From the NCBI RefSeq assembly GCF_002234405.1, contig NZ_NMQT01000102.1, forward strand, positions 1 through 64,000: 64,000 nt of DNA, in the 5' to 3' direction. The stretch is from Amycolatopsis thailandensis (lineage in GTDB: Bacteria; Actinomycetota; Actinomycetes; Mycobacteriales; Pseudonocardiaceae). The notes below the pieces were generated by a model. It searched no databases. It had not been told where the DNA came from and saw nothing but the letters and a program-made list of their open reading frames with translations. This document shows positions 33,108-42,417 of this stretch, in pieces. The first letter of the stretch is position 1. Every line of letters begins with the position of its first letter. Made by a program: the position numbers and the translations under genes.

Positions 33108-35459
33108 ATGACCGGCCGACCGGCCCACCGCGGCACCGGGCCGCGCGCGACCGGGCGCCGCCTGCGGCCCTACCAGGAAACGGCGGTCGCGAACGTCGAG
33201 ACCGGGCTCGCCGGCGGCGGACTCGGCCAGATTCACCTCGCCTGCGGGACCGGGAAGACCATGGTGTGCCTGCGCGGCACCGAAACGCTCCTCACCGGCG
33301 GCGGCCTGGCGGTGGTCCTGGCCCCCACCCTCGCCCTGGTCGCGCAACTGCTCCACGAATGGCGTGCCCACGCCATCACACCGTTCACCGCGCTGGCGGT
33401 GTGCAGCGACGACACCGTCACCGACGCCCCGGTCCACCTCGGCGACCTGGGCACCCAGAGCACCACCGATTCCGACACCGTCACCGCCTGGCTGACCACG
33501 ACCTCCGGCCGCCGGCGCTACGTGTTCGGGACCTACGCCTCCGCCCACGCCGTCGCCACCGCGCTGCGGTCGCTGTCGCTGCGCGCGGATCTGCTGGTGT
33601 GCGACGAGGCGCACCACCTCACCGGACGGCCCGGCGCCGCGATACGCCGCGTGCTCGACCACGAGTTCCTCCCGGCCCACCGGCGGCTGTTCGCGACCGC
33701 GACCCCGCGCGATGACCTGCGCCGCGACGCGACTGCGCCGCTGTACGGAATGGACGACGAAACACTCTTCGGGCCGCGGCTGGCCTACTACCCGCTCCAC
33801 GAGGCGATCGCCGACGGCTGGCTCAAGGACTACCGGGTCGCGATCATCGGGGTGACCGAGGACCAGGCCCGCGCGCTGCTGACCGACGACGAGGTCGACT
33901 ACCTCGACCCGGCCGACTCGATGTCCCTGCGCACGCTCGCGACCCAGATCGCGCTGGCGACCGCGTGCCGCCGCCACGGCATCCGGCGCGCGATCTCCTT
34001 CCACCACACCGTGTCCGACGCGCAGGACTTCGCCCGGTCCCTGCCCCGCACCCTCGCCCGGATGCCCGCCCGGCAGCGGCCACCCGGCCCCGGCGAGTTC
34101 GTCGCCGTCCACGCCGGACACACCACGCTGCAGCGGTCGATGCTGCTCGACCACCTGCGCCACCCGCCCGAGGACGGGTGGACGGTCGTGTCCAACGCCC
34201 GCGTGCTCGGCGAAGGCGTCGACATCCCGGCCGTGGACGCCGTCGCGTTCGCGCACCCCCGGAAAAGTCCCGTGAGCATCATCCAGGCCATCGGGCGCGC
34301 CCTGCGCGGCACCGCCGAACCCGGCACGATCGCCACCATCGTCGTACCGATCATCGTGCCGGCGACCGCAGACGAGACCGCCGTCGCCGATCTGGACCCC
34401 CGCGACTACGCCGCGCTGTGGAACATCCTGCGCGCGCTGCGGGCACACGACGACCGCCTCGCCGCCGACCTCGACCACGCCCGGGAGAACGCGGACCCCC
34501 GCGACTACCGGCTGCCCGACCGGATCTCGGTCACCCTGCCACCCGGCGCCGCCGACCACGTCCTCGCGCAGCTCACCCTGCTCACCGTGCACCAGACCAC
34601 CTCCCCCTGGACCGAAGGCCTCGGCGCGGCGCGGCGCTACCACGCCAAGTTCGGCGACCTGCTCGTCCCGCAGGACTTCGTCGACGTCCACGGTTTCCGG
34701 CTCGGACGGTGGATCCACGCGCAGCGCCACAGCGTGTTGACCACCGGGCAGACAGCGGCGCTCGACGCCCTCGGCATGGTGTGGAACGTGTTCGACGCCC
34801 GCTGGGAGCGGATGTTCACACTCGCCGCGGCCTTCCACCACGCGCACGGGCACCTGCGACTGGGCTCCACCGAGGTCGTCGACGGCGAGAACCTGGGCGC
34901 GTGGCTGGTCGCGCAACGCAAAGCCGACAGAAGAGGCACTCTTGACCCCGGCCGCCGGGAAAGGCTGACCGCGATCGGCATGTGGTGGGGCGCCTTCGCG
35001 ACCGGGCTGGACGCCTGCGACCGGTACCTCGCGACACATGGCGATCTCGACGTCCCCGCCGGGTTCGTCGACGGGGAGGGCTATCCACTCGGCCGATGGC
35101 TCGCCGCCCAGAAGAGCCGGAACAACGGAACCGGACACCCTCTCGACCCCGGCGAGCGTGCAGCTCTCGACTCCCGCGGCATCCTCTGGAGCAAACGCGG
35201 ACGACCACTCACCACACCGGAAACCATGTCACTGCGCCACATCCGCGACCAGGGCACCTCAGCCGAGCTGAACACCGCAATCGCGTCGCTCGTCGCCGCC
35301 GGGGTCACCCAGCGCTCCATCGCCCGAACCCTGAACCTCTCCCCGACCGCGGTCCGCAAGCGCCTGCACGCCACACCGCGCTCACCACCATCCGCGACAC
35401 CGACCGCGACCGCGGCGGACCAGCAGAGCCGGGACCAACCCGGAAAGCAGACCGTGTGA
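33108..35459 (+). CDS. DEAD/DEAH-box superfamily 2 helicase with helicase-associated repeats
   Basis: 783 residues. RRLRPYQ (Q-like motif), Walker A ACGTGKT (45-51), DEAH at about residue 165, TATP (motif III), and the second RecA-like domain with ARVLGEGVDIP and QAIGRALRG (motifs V and VI). From about residue 495 there are three helicase-associated repeats, recognisable by RYHAKFGDLLVPQDFVDVHG and similar blocks with GxxLGRWxxxQR. The C-terminus (TQRSIARTLNLSPTAVRKRL) is a helix-turn-helix. Such proteins are common on actinomycete plasmids and islands. A role in element maintenance or defence is inference. GGGAGC precedes the ATG. Confidence 0.9.
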   Translation: MTGRPAHRGTGPRATGRRLRPYQETAVANVETGLAGGGLGQIHLACGTGKTMVCLRGTETLLTGGGLAVVLAPTLALVAQLLHEWRAHAITPFTALAVCSDDTVTDAPVHLGDLGTQSTTDSDTVTAWLTTTSGRRRYVFGTYASAHAVATALRSLSLRADLLVCDEAHHLTGRPGAAIRRVLDHEFLPAHRRLFATATPRDDLRRDATAPLYGMDDETLFGPRLAYYPLHEAIADGWLKDYRVAIIGVTEDQARALLTDDEVDYLDPADSMSLRTLATQIALATACRRHGIRRAISFHHTVSDAQDFARSLPRTLARMPARQRPPGPGEFVAVHAGHTTLQRSMLLDHLRHPPEDGWTVVSNARVLGEGVDIPAVDAVAFAHPRKSPVSIIQAIGRALRGTAEPGTIATIVVPIIVPATADETAVADLDPRDYAALWNILRALRAHDDRLAADLDHARENADPRDYRLPDRISVTLPPGAADHVLAQLTLLTVHQTTSPWTEGLGAARRYHAKFGDLLVPQDFVDVHGFRLGRWIHAQRHSVLTTGQTAALDALGMVWNVFDARWERMFTLAAAFHHAHGHLRLGSTEVVDGENLGAWLVAQRKADRRGTLDPGRRERLTAIGMWWGAFATGLDACDRYLATHGDLDVPAGFVDGEGYPLGRWLAAQKSRNNGTGHPLDPGERAALDSRGILWSKRGRPLTTPETMSLRHIRDQGTSAELNTAIASLVAAGVTQRSIARTLNLSPTAVRKRLHATPRSPPSATPTATAADQQSRDQPGKQTV

Positions 35460-35784
35460 ACGAATCCTGGCGGATCCGTTCACACCGGGTCCGGGCTTCC
35501 GAGGACTCCGCCCCCGTGCGCCGGGTACCCAGCCGAGATCGTCTGGTCGACTCGGCGAGAGGCCTCACTGCCGCCGACCTCGCACACAGCCGCGACCGCG
35601 TGATTCCGTCAACCGATCCGGACGTGCTTGTCCCCGGCCGGACACGATCTGCCGATCCCGGGGTACGCGGCGGGATCGCCCGTTCGTGTCGACCCGTGCG
35701 CGGCTACGTTCCTCCCCATGACGCGGAATCCCCCCGTCCAACCGCGACGGACCGGGATCCGCAGGCACGGGACGAGGGGCGGAC
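35460..35784. other. Region between helicase and next gene
   Basis: A frame starting GTG 35456 overlaps the helicase stop and stays open to 35845 (NESWRIRSHRVRASEDSAPV and so on). Its codon composition is not strongly coding and it overlaps the next gene, so it is not called. Nothing else is seen. Confidence 0.35.
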
Positions 35785-36882
35785 GTGGGCAAGGGCCGTC
35801 GGCGGCGCGACAAGACGCGGGCACGCCTCGGTGCGGCGGCGGTGAAGACAGCCCCGGAACCGTTGGTGTCACACTACTTTCAGCAGTTCCCGATCATGGT
35901 GTTGCATCGCGCGCTGCTGGATCGCGGCTGGATCTGGGGCTTGCCGCGAGGCGAGTTCCCGCCGCCGGGCTTCCGTCCTCAGGACGAGTGGACGCGCTAC
36001 ATCCCGGACGAATGCGTCTGGCGGTATCCCGGCTCGGTGGAGGGCCCGGACGAGCTCGATCACGCGGCGATTCAGTGGATCTCCGAAGCGGAAGTGAGCT
36101 GGTTCGCCTTCGAGGATCCCGGTGCCGAGATCAGCGTCCACACCGCGTACGTCGACTGCTGCGCATATCACGAGCGGCACACCTACAGCGGTACCGTTTA
36201 CCCGGTGACCCGTGACGGCGTCCGATCGCTGCTGGCCGACCTGCACCGGGTGGAACAGCACCTGCTTCGGCCCGCGATGTTCGAGGATTGCCCGGGAGCG
36301 CACGTCGCGTCCCGGCCAGCCGGCGTCCCGGCCGCGACACCGGCTCCAGCGCGCCCGGGATCCGGGGCAGGCGCGGACATCCGCGTCCGGCGCGCCCCTG
36401 AGGCTTTGATGCATCCGGACGTGGTCGGCATTCCGAACTCGGACTGGCAGAACCTGCTGATGGATCTCGCCGAGGCGCGCCGGAGCGCCGTCGCCGAGCG
36501 TGGCCGGGATGGTCGAGGGCCGAAGCCGAAGATGTCGCTGGCCGACACCGTTGTCGCGGCCGTGTTGTCAGCCCGGTTCGGCACCTACACCGCGGCGATC
36601 GCCGAGTTGTACGGAGTGAGTTACGTGACCGTCACCCGCGCACTGGCTGCGGCGAGACCGTGGCTCGACGCCGCGGCACCGAGAACAGTGTTCGCGTCCG
36701 CCGGGTTCGAACTCCGCACCGCTGCTGCCCTCCGCGCGTATTTCGGGCTCGACAGCCCGATCGGCACAACCCCGGCGGCCATACTCACCGGGGAACTCGC
36801 CCTGGCTGCAGACGCGACGACACCGGCCACACCACGGCGGGAACCAGCACGGGAAGACCGAAAAGCCAGTGCGCGTCTGTGA
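35785..36882 (+). CDS. Hypothetical protein with C-terminal helix-turn-helix-like segment
   Basis: 365 residues from GTG 35785 (GAGGGGCGG upstream). The N-terminal half holds SHYFQQFPIMVLHRALLDRG and HTAYVDCCAYHERHTYSG. A Pro/Ala linker follows. The C-terminal half (KMSLADTVVAAVLSARFGTY then AIAELYGVSYVTVTRALAAA) resembles the DNA-binding head of transposase-like or resolvase-like proteins. No family is named. Confidence 0.62.
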   Translation: MGKGRRRRDKTRARLGAAAVKTAPEPLVSHYFQQFPIMVLHRALLDRGWIWGLPRGEFPPPGFRPQDEWTRYIPDECVWRYPGSVEGPDELDHAAIQWISEAEVSWFAFEDPGAEISVHTAYVDCCAYHERHTYSGTVYPVTRDGVRSLLADLHRVEQHLLRPAMFEDCPGAHVASRPAGVPAATPAPARPGSGAGADIRVRRAPEALMHPDVVGIPNSDWQNLLMDLAEARRSAVAERGRDGRGPKPKMSLADTVVAAVLSARFGTYTAAIAELYGVSYVTVTRALAAARPWLDAAAPRTVFASAGFELRTAAALRAYFGLDSPIGTTPAAILTGELALAADATTPATPRREPAREDRKASARL

Positions 36883-37111
36883 GCCGAATCCGGTCCTGAA
36901 CCGCCGGTCTCGATCGTGACGTCAAGAATGTGCGTCGTGACTGCACTGAGCCTGGCCGAGCCGTCCAGCAACAGCGCTCGGGGACACGACGCTTGGTGTG
37001 ATCGGTTGCGGAGGCCGGTTCCAGCCTTGCACGCCGTCGATCATTCGGTCGTCGGCGAACCGGGCATAGTCGAGGACCTCCGCCGACACGGTCAGAGCCC
37101 AATGACGACGG

Positions 37112-37762
37112 TCATCCGCTGGAGCTTCCACCGTGTCCCACATCCGGGCTTTCGGTGGGAACCCGCTGGGCGGCGATGTTCGGTTCCCCGTACTGCTTCA
37201 CCAACTCCCGTCTGACCTCGACGGCGTCCTGGCGGGCGTCGCAGAGCCGGGCGAGCCAGGAGTCCCAGATCAGGCCGTCGGTGGCGAGCTTCTTGAGGCG
37301 AAGCCGGAACTGACTGGTGAAACCGATGAAGACCGGTGTCCCTCCCCCACGGAACAGGACGAACGCGACGTCCATCCCGCGCTGCGGGCAGCTCTTGGAG
37401 TCCAGGCCGTCGAACCCGGTGTTCCCGGTCCACGTCATACCATCGGGCCCCTGCGGCATCGCTCCGGCGTAGCGGGTCAGAGCGCTGCGGTCGTACTGGA
37501 TATGGGCTTCCCAGCGATCCCGGAACGTGCCCAGCCCGTTGTCCTTGCTCCAGGCCCGAAACTGCTCGTAGGCACTGATCAGGCCCTTCCAGTCCACTTG
37601 CCCGGCCTGGTGAGCTGCCGCGATCCTGCGCAGGTAGTCGTCTTCGGCGGCAATGATGCGGTCGCGCAGATTCGCATGCTCGCGGTGCAGCGTCACCACC
37701 GAGGCCAGGACGTCGCCCAGGCCGGGCACGTCGGCCAGGAGCGCGGGAACACGATCCGTCAT
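37112..37762 (-). CDS. Hypothetical protein with GIY-YIG-like C-terminal domain
   Basis: About 216 residues from ATG 37762 (or 37774). The first 100 are helical. The second half reads VAFVLFRGGGTPVFIGFTSQ, then FRLRLKKLATDG and DARQDAVEVRRELVKQYG. This follows the GIY-YIG layout (FVLF...VFIG, then an Arg helix and a Glu), with the first Tyr replaced by Phe. A nuclease role is a guess; the critical Tyr and Glu are not all evident. Confidence 0.5.
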   Translation of the reverse strand: MTDRVPALLADVPGLGDVLASVVTLHREHANLRDRIIAAEDDYLRRIAAAHQAGQVDWKGLISAYEQFRAWSKDNGLGTFRDRWEAHIQYDRSALTRYAGAMPQGPDGMTWTGNTGFDGLDSKSCPQRGMDVAFVLFRGGGTPVFIGFTSQFRLRLKKLATDGLIWDSWLARLCDARQDAVEVRRELVKQYGEPNIAAQRVPTESPDVGHGGSSSG

Positions 37763-37829
37763 GACACGCAGCATTCCAGCCTGGCCTTCCCCTCGAATAG
37801 GTGATGCCTGCCCGGTCCTCGCCCTGACG

Positions 37830-37940
37830 TCAGCTCAGATGCTCGAAGTTGCGGTGCACGAGCCGAGCGAACTCTTCCCCGGCGAGGAAGGCTTCTGCGG
37901 TCGCGTGTCCGTCGTCCCGGCCCGCTGCGCGGAAACCCAT
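37830..37940 (-). CDS. Small protein, 36 aa, coupled to an upstream 27-aa frame
   Basis: ATG 37940 overlaps the upstream stop as TGATG, the usual mark of translational re-initiation. The product MGFRAAGRDDGHATAEAFLA then EEFARLVHRNFEHL is amphipathic and helical. No family is recognised. Confidence 0.42.
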   Translation of the reverse strand: MGFRAAGRDDGHATAEAFLAGEEFARLVHRNFEHLS

Positions 37941-38023
37941 CAGCGCATGGCCACCAGAGCCGCGCGAGCGTCGGGAGCCAGGGCGTAGAGGTTGCCATCA
38001 TGGAAGGTCAGTACAGCCGTCAT
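37940..38023 (-). CDS. Very small protein, 27 aa, with strong ribosome binding site
   Basis: ATG 38023 is preceded by GAGGAGGATCTG, among the best sites in the window. It encodes MTAVLTFHDGNLYALAPDAR then AALVAMR and stops. It is either a genuine microprotein or a leader frame whose translation opens the coupled gene at 37830-37940. Confidence 0.42.
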   Translation of the reverse strand: MTAVLTFHDGNLYALAPDARAALVAMR

Positions 38024-38355
38024 CAGATCCTCCTCGTCGTCGGGTGAACCTGAAGCACTTCTGTTTGAGGCGGAACCCTGCCCACGACGCCCTTACTGTC
38101 GTTAAGGGACGGGTGAGCCCAGAACGCGTGCCCCACGACAACACGGGCATTCTCGGCGGCGATCGCCCACCGGGGTTCCGGGCCGGATGAGGACTCGGGT
38201 CACGCGACGACAGCTGGGCGGCAGCGTCCCCTGCCAGACCCAGAAAGCCTGCTCGGCGGTGTAGACGCTGCGGTCGGGGCGGCGTTCCCTTCGTGCCGCC
38301 TCGCTCACGGGTTGAGCCGCGGCGGGAAAGTCCGTCGGCGTAACCACAAGCCTGG
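38024..38355. other. Intergenic region with a doubtful minus-strand frame
   Basis: A minus-strand frame (38102 to about 38345, with VYTAEQAFWVWQGTLPPSCR and a CPCC pair) has reasonable codon composition but no start or family support. It is not called as a gene. Confidence 0.3.
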
Positions 38356-39252
38356 CTACCGGCGGGCCTGGGTGAGGTAGCACGGGGTAATGAACGACAG
38401 GCTGATCACGCGGTCGAATCGTGTCAGGTTTCCCTCGATGCGGGCTCCGTCAGGTGCGGTCCATTCGAATCCTGACGGTTGGGGGTCGTTCTGCCCGGTC
38501 CGCCGATGGCCTGGCAGGCCGGTGAAGCCGTACCGTCCGGCCACCTCGCGAAGAGCGGCGTCGAGCGCGCTCCACTGTGTCTCGGAGATCGCGGTGTCGC
38601 CAGGCAGCGACGCGGCGCCCGCGCCGTAGTAGCCGCGGCCGTCGGGGGTGTCCGAGGCACACAGGCTGATGCGCGCGTCGAGCAGGGAGTCGCTCGGCGG
38701 CCACCGCAACCCCGGCACCGTGGCGGCCGCGGTCTCGGCGAGTTCCTGGTGCAGCTTCTGAAAACGGGCTTTGACGGTCTCGAAGTCCGGTCGTGCTCGC
38801 ATCGCCGCGATCCGCTGTTCCCGATCGGCGGCGGACTTCGCCTCCTGTGCCACGGTGTCCGGGGCGGCGCCGAGGACGGAGCAGGAGTATCCACAGCCCG
38901 CGAGAACCAGCAGCCATGCGGCCAGGACCCACGGCGCCGTCCGGCGCCGGCGGCGCAGCGCGATCCAGCCGCCGACAGCGCCGCACACCACGGCCACGAC
39001 TGTCGCCACCATCGGCATGGCGCCGACCAGATCCTGTTTCCCGCAGATCGCCTCGAAGTTCTCGCACGGGAAGGGCACCACCGCCACCGCCAGACTCGTG
39101 AGCAGCGTGGCACCCAGGCCGAAGCACACCAGCGCGGCCAGCCCGCACCCCAGCGACCATCCACGGCGGCGAGTTCGCGGCTGCTCGGCTGTGCCGCTTT
39201 CGCTCTCCCTGTCCACGCCTCCGACAGTAAGATCATCGACCAGGGCGCCCAA
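38356..39252 (-). CDS. LppA-like membrane-anchored protein
   Basis: 298 residues. Hydrophobic segments lie at about 32-62 (GCGLAALVCFGLGATLLTSL), 77-97 and 107-127, so the N-terminal third is membrane-embedded. The extracytoplasmic C-terminal part (SLCASDTPDGRGYYGAGAAS, then ALREVAGRYGFTG, then a final YLTQARR) resembles the mycobacterial LppA lipoprotein domain from memory. A LAGCGYSC segment resembles a lipobox but sits at the end of the third helix. Confidence 0.6.
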   Translation of the reverse strand: MGALVDDLTVGGVDRESESGTAEQPRTRRRGWSLGCGLAALVCFGLGATLLTSLAVAVVPFPCENFEAICGKQDLVGAMPMVATVVAVVCGAVGGWIALRRRRRTAPWVLAAWLLVLAGCGYSCSVLGAAPDTVAQEAKSAADREQRIAAMRARPDFETVKARFQKLHQELAETAAATVPGLRWPPSDSLLDARISLCASDTPDGRGYYGAGAASLPGDTAISETQWSALDAALREVAGRYGFTGLPGHRRTGQNDPQPSGFEWTAPDGARIEGNLTRFDRVISLSFITPCYLTQARR

Positions 39253-39514
39253 GCGGGAAACTACTCAACCCGCTCGATCGAACCGACGATCATTTCGCGC
39301 GATGTCGACGAGATCCAGTCCTGGTTCGACGCCCCGGCCTGGCACCTGCGTTCGCCGGGACTGACCACTGTTCCACGGTGTTCCGGCTACCGGAAGCAGG
39401 GGGCGTCCCGCTGGGAATCGGCGCCGACAGATACGCCGGTACCATCCGCAGAACCCCGACGATCATCGGCTTCCCGGACAACTACGTCGAACCACGGCCG
39501 CCAAGCCAGCCGTG

Positions 39515-40180
39515 ATGGTCACGATCGGGCACGATGTCCGGGTGACTGTAGCCATCGACACGCGAGCGGGCACGAACGTCGAGTTGCTCTACTTGACAGT
39601 TGATCTCGGCGAGCGACCGTTGTTGAACACTGTCAGCGCGAACGCGGCAGCCCTCTCGACCTTGGCCGCCTACGCGTCCAACCTGACTTCTTCGGCTTTG
39701 CCCGAGCGCTGGTCGCATGAATCCGGCCTGCGTATAGTGCGCACTTCCTTGGCAAGCCCTTGGGTGACGGTGATTTCCGACCTTGCGGCGAACTCGCGCC
39801 CGCTCGGATACGGGGTGGCTGGGCTATACGGCCTGCATCGGCTCCTTCAGATCGTGATGAACTGGCAAAATCACCGAGCGGACCTTGCCGAACGCCATCT
39901 GCACCTTGAGGCTCTACGCGACGCCATGCTCAGGGAAAGTGTCCTGAAGCGCCCCGAATCCTTCGGCTCAGAGTCCAGGAGCACAGGTGAGCAGTCCGCG
40001 GTCAGCTTTACCCACGCTGGCCCCGTTACTGGGGAGCCCGAACCAGGTCAGCCTTACGACTCCCAAGCAGACGAAGCGCAGCAGCATTTAGACTCCGCGA
40101 CGGCCGCTGGGCAGGAACTAGGGCAGATCACAGCAGTGGAGATGATCGCTCCTGACGATCCACGGGCGACCGGAACGTAA
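39515..40180 (+). CDS. Hypothetical protein, about 221 aa
   Basis: From ATG 39515 (GTG 39512 or 39542 also possible). The N-terminal 50 residues are beta-like (VRVTVAIDTRAGTNVELLYL). A hydrophobic stretch follows at about 90-112 (VTVISDLAANSRPLGYGVAG). Then comes a helical, acidic C-terminus rich in Glu, Gln and Ser. No family is recognised and no clear ribosome binding site is seen. Confidence 0.5.
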   Translation: MVTIGHDVRVTVAIDTRAGTNVELLYLTVDLGERPLLNTVSANAAALSTLAAYASNLTSSALPERWSHESGLRIVRTSLASPWVTVISDLAANSRPLGYGVAGLYGLHRLLQIVMNWQNHRADLAERHLHLEALRDAMLRESVLKRPESFGSESRSTGEQSAVSFTHAGPVTGEPEPGQPYDSQADEAQQHLDSATAAGQELGQITAVEMIAPDDPRATGT

Positions 40181-40540
40181 ATCCAGCAGGCTCACGAAGA
40201 CACGCAATCCGGTGGCCGCAGGCCTGCCTCATTCCCGAACGCGAAACCGCAGCGCATCCAGCGATCACACACAGTTATCCTCGCGAAGCCGAATAAGCGA
40301 CCCATCAGCTGGCGAGCCCTAGGCCAGAGCATCCACAAAGACTGAGACAGCCGGGGAGACCGGCATCGCCCTTAAAACGGGTAGCCACAGTTCAGAGCTA
40401 CGGCCGGTGCTCTGGACCGCCCAGTTCCACTGAGGACCGACAGCACCGCTCTGAGCACGATATTCAGGCGGAACATCGGACACGTTCTGTTACATACGCG
40501 GGTTCGGTGACGACACAGCTGGGTGGGAGGTGCTGGAGGA
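40181..40540. other. Gene-free region before the deazapurine locus
   Basis: 360 bases with no supported gene on either strand. It separates the preceding unknown gene from the first frame of the next locus. Confidence 0.4.
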
Positions 40541-40780
40541 ATGCGCGGTGAGCGTGCGGTCCAGATGCGCTAGGAGCCCCGGACGGCCGTCGTCGACGAC
40601 CTCGACGGCCGGACGCACTCGCTGAGATATCCCGGAATCGCGATCGCCCGCCGCCACGACGGGCGCCTGATCGGCGAGGCCTGGCTGCCGGTCGGCGCCG
40701 AGGAGGCCACCGACGCCGACGACGAGGCCCTGATCGCGGCGCTGCGTGCCGCGTGGCTGTGGCGCCGGTCAGCCGCCTGA
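40541..40780 (+). pseudogene. 79-codon frame interrupted by an amber codon at position 11
   Basis: ATG 40541 follows GGTGGGAGGTGCTGGAGGA. The frame reads MRGERAVQMR, then TAG (40571-40573), then EPRTAVVDDLDGRTHSLRYP and on to EALIAALRAAWLWRRSAA and TGA. The post-stop part has strongly coding composition (ARRHDGRLIGEAWLPVGAEE) and no alternative start near the stop. Either the gene carries a nonsense mutation or translation begins at an unrecognised codon. No family is known. Confidence 0.45.
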
Positions 40781-40798
40781 CGCCCCTGCGGCGGGGGT

Positions 40799-40814
40799 CG
40801 CAATTTTTGTGCTA
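40799..40814. promoter_or_regulatory. AT-rich box 1, candidate operator of the XRE-TPR regulator
   Basis: CGCAATTTTTGTGCTA. The same pattern, CGCAATTTTTnTnCTA, recurs at 42418-42433. It stands out in this GC-rich DNA and lies about 70 bases upstream of the ABM-domain gene that heads the regulator's operon. Confidence 0.55.
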
Positions 40815-40882
40815 CCTGCCGCACGAAGAGTGCGCCCTCCGTAGACTCCCGTGGATCACCCGTTCGCGAAGGAGGCTGGCTC

Positions 40883-41200
40883 ATGGCGATGGCGCTGTCG
40901 GTGCGGTTCGAGCTGAAGGACGAGGCCGCGGCGGCCGGGTTCGACGAGCTGGTCGCGAGGACCGTGCCGCTCATCATCTCCGAGGAACCGGGGACGCTGG
41001 AGTACCGCGTGCATACGGTCGACGATGCGCCGCTGTCCCGGTTCTTCTACGAGCTCTACGCCAGCCCCGAGGCCTTCGAGGACCACGAGCGGCAGCCGCA
41101 CGTCCAGGCGTTCCTGACAGAACGCGAGCTGTACGTGGCGAGCTACCGGGTCGAACGTCTCATCCCCACCGGCGGCAAGGACTTGATCTCAGGTGACTGA
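40883..41200 (+). CDS. ABM-domain protein (antibiotic biosynthesis monooxygenase-like)
   Basis: 105 residues, with AAGGAGG upstream of the ATG. The ferredoxin-like ABM fold is shown by VRFELKDEAAAAGFDELVAR, then EEPGTLEYRVHTVDD, FFYELYASPEAFEDHERQPH and VQAFL. Members act as small cofactor-free monooxygenases (YgiN, ActVA-Orf6) or as dimeric ligand-binding proteins. Its gene overlaps the XRE-TPR regulator gene by eight bases. It could be a tailoring enzyme of the downstream pathway or act with the regulator. Confidence 0.82.
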   Translation: MAMALSVRFELKDEAAAAGFDELVARTVPLIISEEPGTLEYRVHTVDDAPLSRFFYELYASPEAFEDHERQPHVQAFLTERELYVASYRVERLIPTGGKDLISGD

Positions 41201-42416
41201 GGACCAGCGCAAAGTCGGGGCCGCGATCGTCGCCAAGCGACATGAGCTGGGACTGTCGCAGAAGGCGTTCGGCGAGCTGATCGGGAAGTCGGAATCCTGG
41301 GTAAGCCAGGTCGAGCGGGGCACCCACACCCTCGACCGCCTGTCCGAGCTGCTCAGGATCTCCGAGGCACTCGAGATCCCCATCTCCGACCTCACGCCGT
41401 CGTTCGTGACCGCCGCGCCGAACAAGCCCTTGGCGGTCAGCGAGCTGGCGATGGCGCTCATCCTCAGCAGCGGCCTCCGGTTCGGGTTGCGCCGCCCCGG
41501 GGACCCCAAGCCGCGGACCCGTCAGGATCCGGCGGCGCTGATCGACCAAGCGGCGCAGGCCTGGGAGCTGGTACACGGCTCCTCCTACGAAGCACTCGCC
41601 GAACGGCTGCTCGACCTGCTCCCCGACCTGGAGACCGCAGTCCGCGCCGACGACCGCGCACCGACGCAGGCGTTGCACGAAGCGCTGGCCACCGCGTATC
41701 ACGCGGCCGCCGCCGTGCTGTCGAAACTGGACGAGTCCGCTGCCGCGTGGGTGGCGGCGGATCGGGCCCTCGGCGCGGCCGAACGCGCCGGCGACCCGAT
41801 GCTGGTGGCCGCGGGCGCGTTCCGGCTGACCCTCGCCTTCCAGTCGGCGCGCTCACTGGACCTCGCGCAGGCGACCGCGCAGAGCGCCGACGACGCGCTG
41901 ACGGGCTTCGACGCCGCCGATCCCGTCGTGGTGTCCCTGCGCGGTGCGCTGAACCTGCAACTGGCGGTTATCGCGAGCCGCCGCGACGACGCCGAGCGGG
42001 CCTACGGTCACCTCGATCTGGCACGCGGGCTGGCCGAGCGGAACGGGACGGACCGCAACGACCACGGCACCGAGTTCGGGCCGGCGAACGTCGGTGTGCA
42101 CGAGGTGTCGATCGCGCTGGCGCTCGGCGACGCCGGACGCGCGCGACGCGTCGGCGACGCCCTCGACGCCACCAGCCTCTCGCCGGAGCGGCGGGCACGG
42201 CTGCTGATCGACCTGGCCCGCGCGCACGCGCAGGCCCGGACGCTGGCGAAAGTCGTCGCCGCGCTGACCGAGGCCGATGACCTGGCGCCGCAGCAGGTTC
42301 GTGCCCACCCGGCTGTGCGCGCCCTCCTGCGCGACCTGGGCGAGACCGCGGCCGCGACCGAGGACGAGGGATTCGCCGAGCTCAAACGGCGCCTCTCCAC
42401 TACTCCCATCGAGTGA
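41193..42416 (+). CDS. XRE-family regulator with TPR-like C-terminal domain
   Basis: 407 residues from GTG 41193. The helix-turn-helix spans about 8-65 (LGLSQKAFGELIGKSESWVS). The rest is helical tetratricopeptide-like sequence (ATAYHAAAAVLSKLDESAAA, RAYGHLDLARGLAERNGT, RARLLIDLARAHAQARTLAK). This architecture is common in actinobacterial regulators that sense a small molecule or peptide through the TPR part. It is probably the local regulator of the deazapurine cluster and may bind the two AT-rich boxes on either side of its operon. Confidence 0.85.
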   Translation: MTEDQRKVGAAIVAKRHELGLSQKAFGELIGKSESWVSQVERGTHTLDRLSELLRISEALEIPISDLTPSFVTAAPNKPLAVSELAMALILSSGLRFGLRRPGDPKPRTRQDPAALIDQAAQAWELVHGSSYEALAERLLDLLPDLETAVRADDRAPTQALHEALATAYHAAAAVLSKLDESAAAWVAADRALGAAERAGDPMLVAAGAFRLTLAFQSARSLDLAQATAQSADDALTGFDAADPVVVSLRGALNLQLAVIASRRDDAERAYGHLDLARGLAERNGTDRNDHGTEFGPANVGVHEVSIALALGDAGRARRVGDALDATSLSPERRARLLIDLARAHAQARTLAKVVAALTEADDLAPQQVRAHPAVRALLRDLGETAAATEDEGFAELKRRLSTTPIE

Positions 42417-42417
42417 A

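Noticed and set aside
33108..35138. Very long open frames antisense to the helicase gene
   Set aside because: Open only because of high GC on the opposite strand; Gly/Arg/Val-rich, with no family motif.
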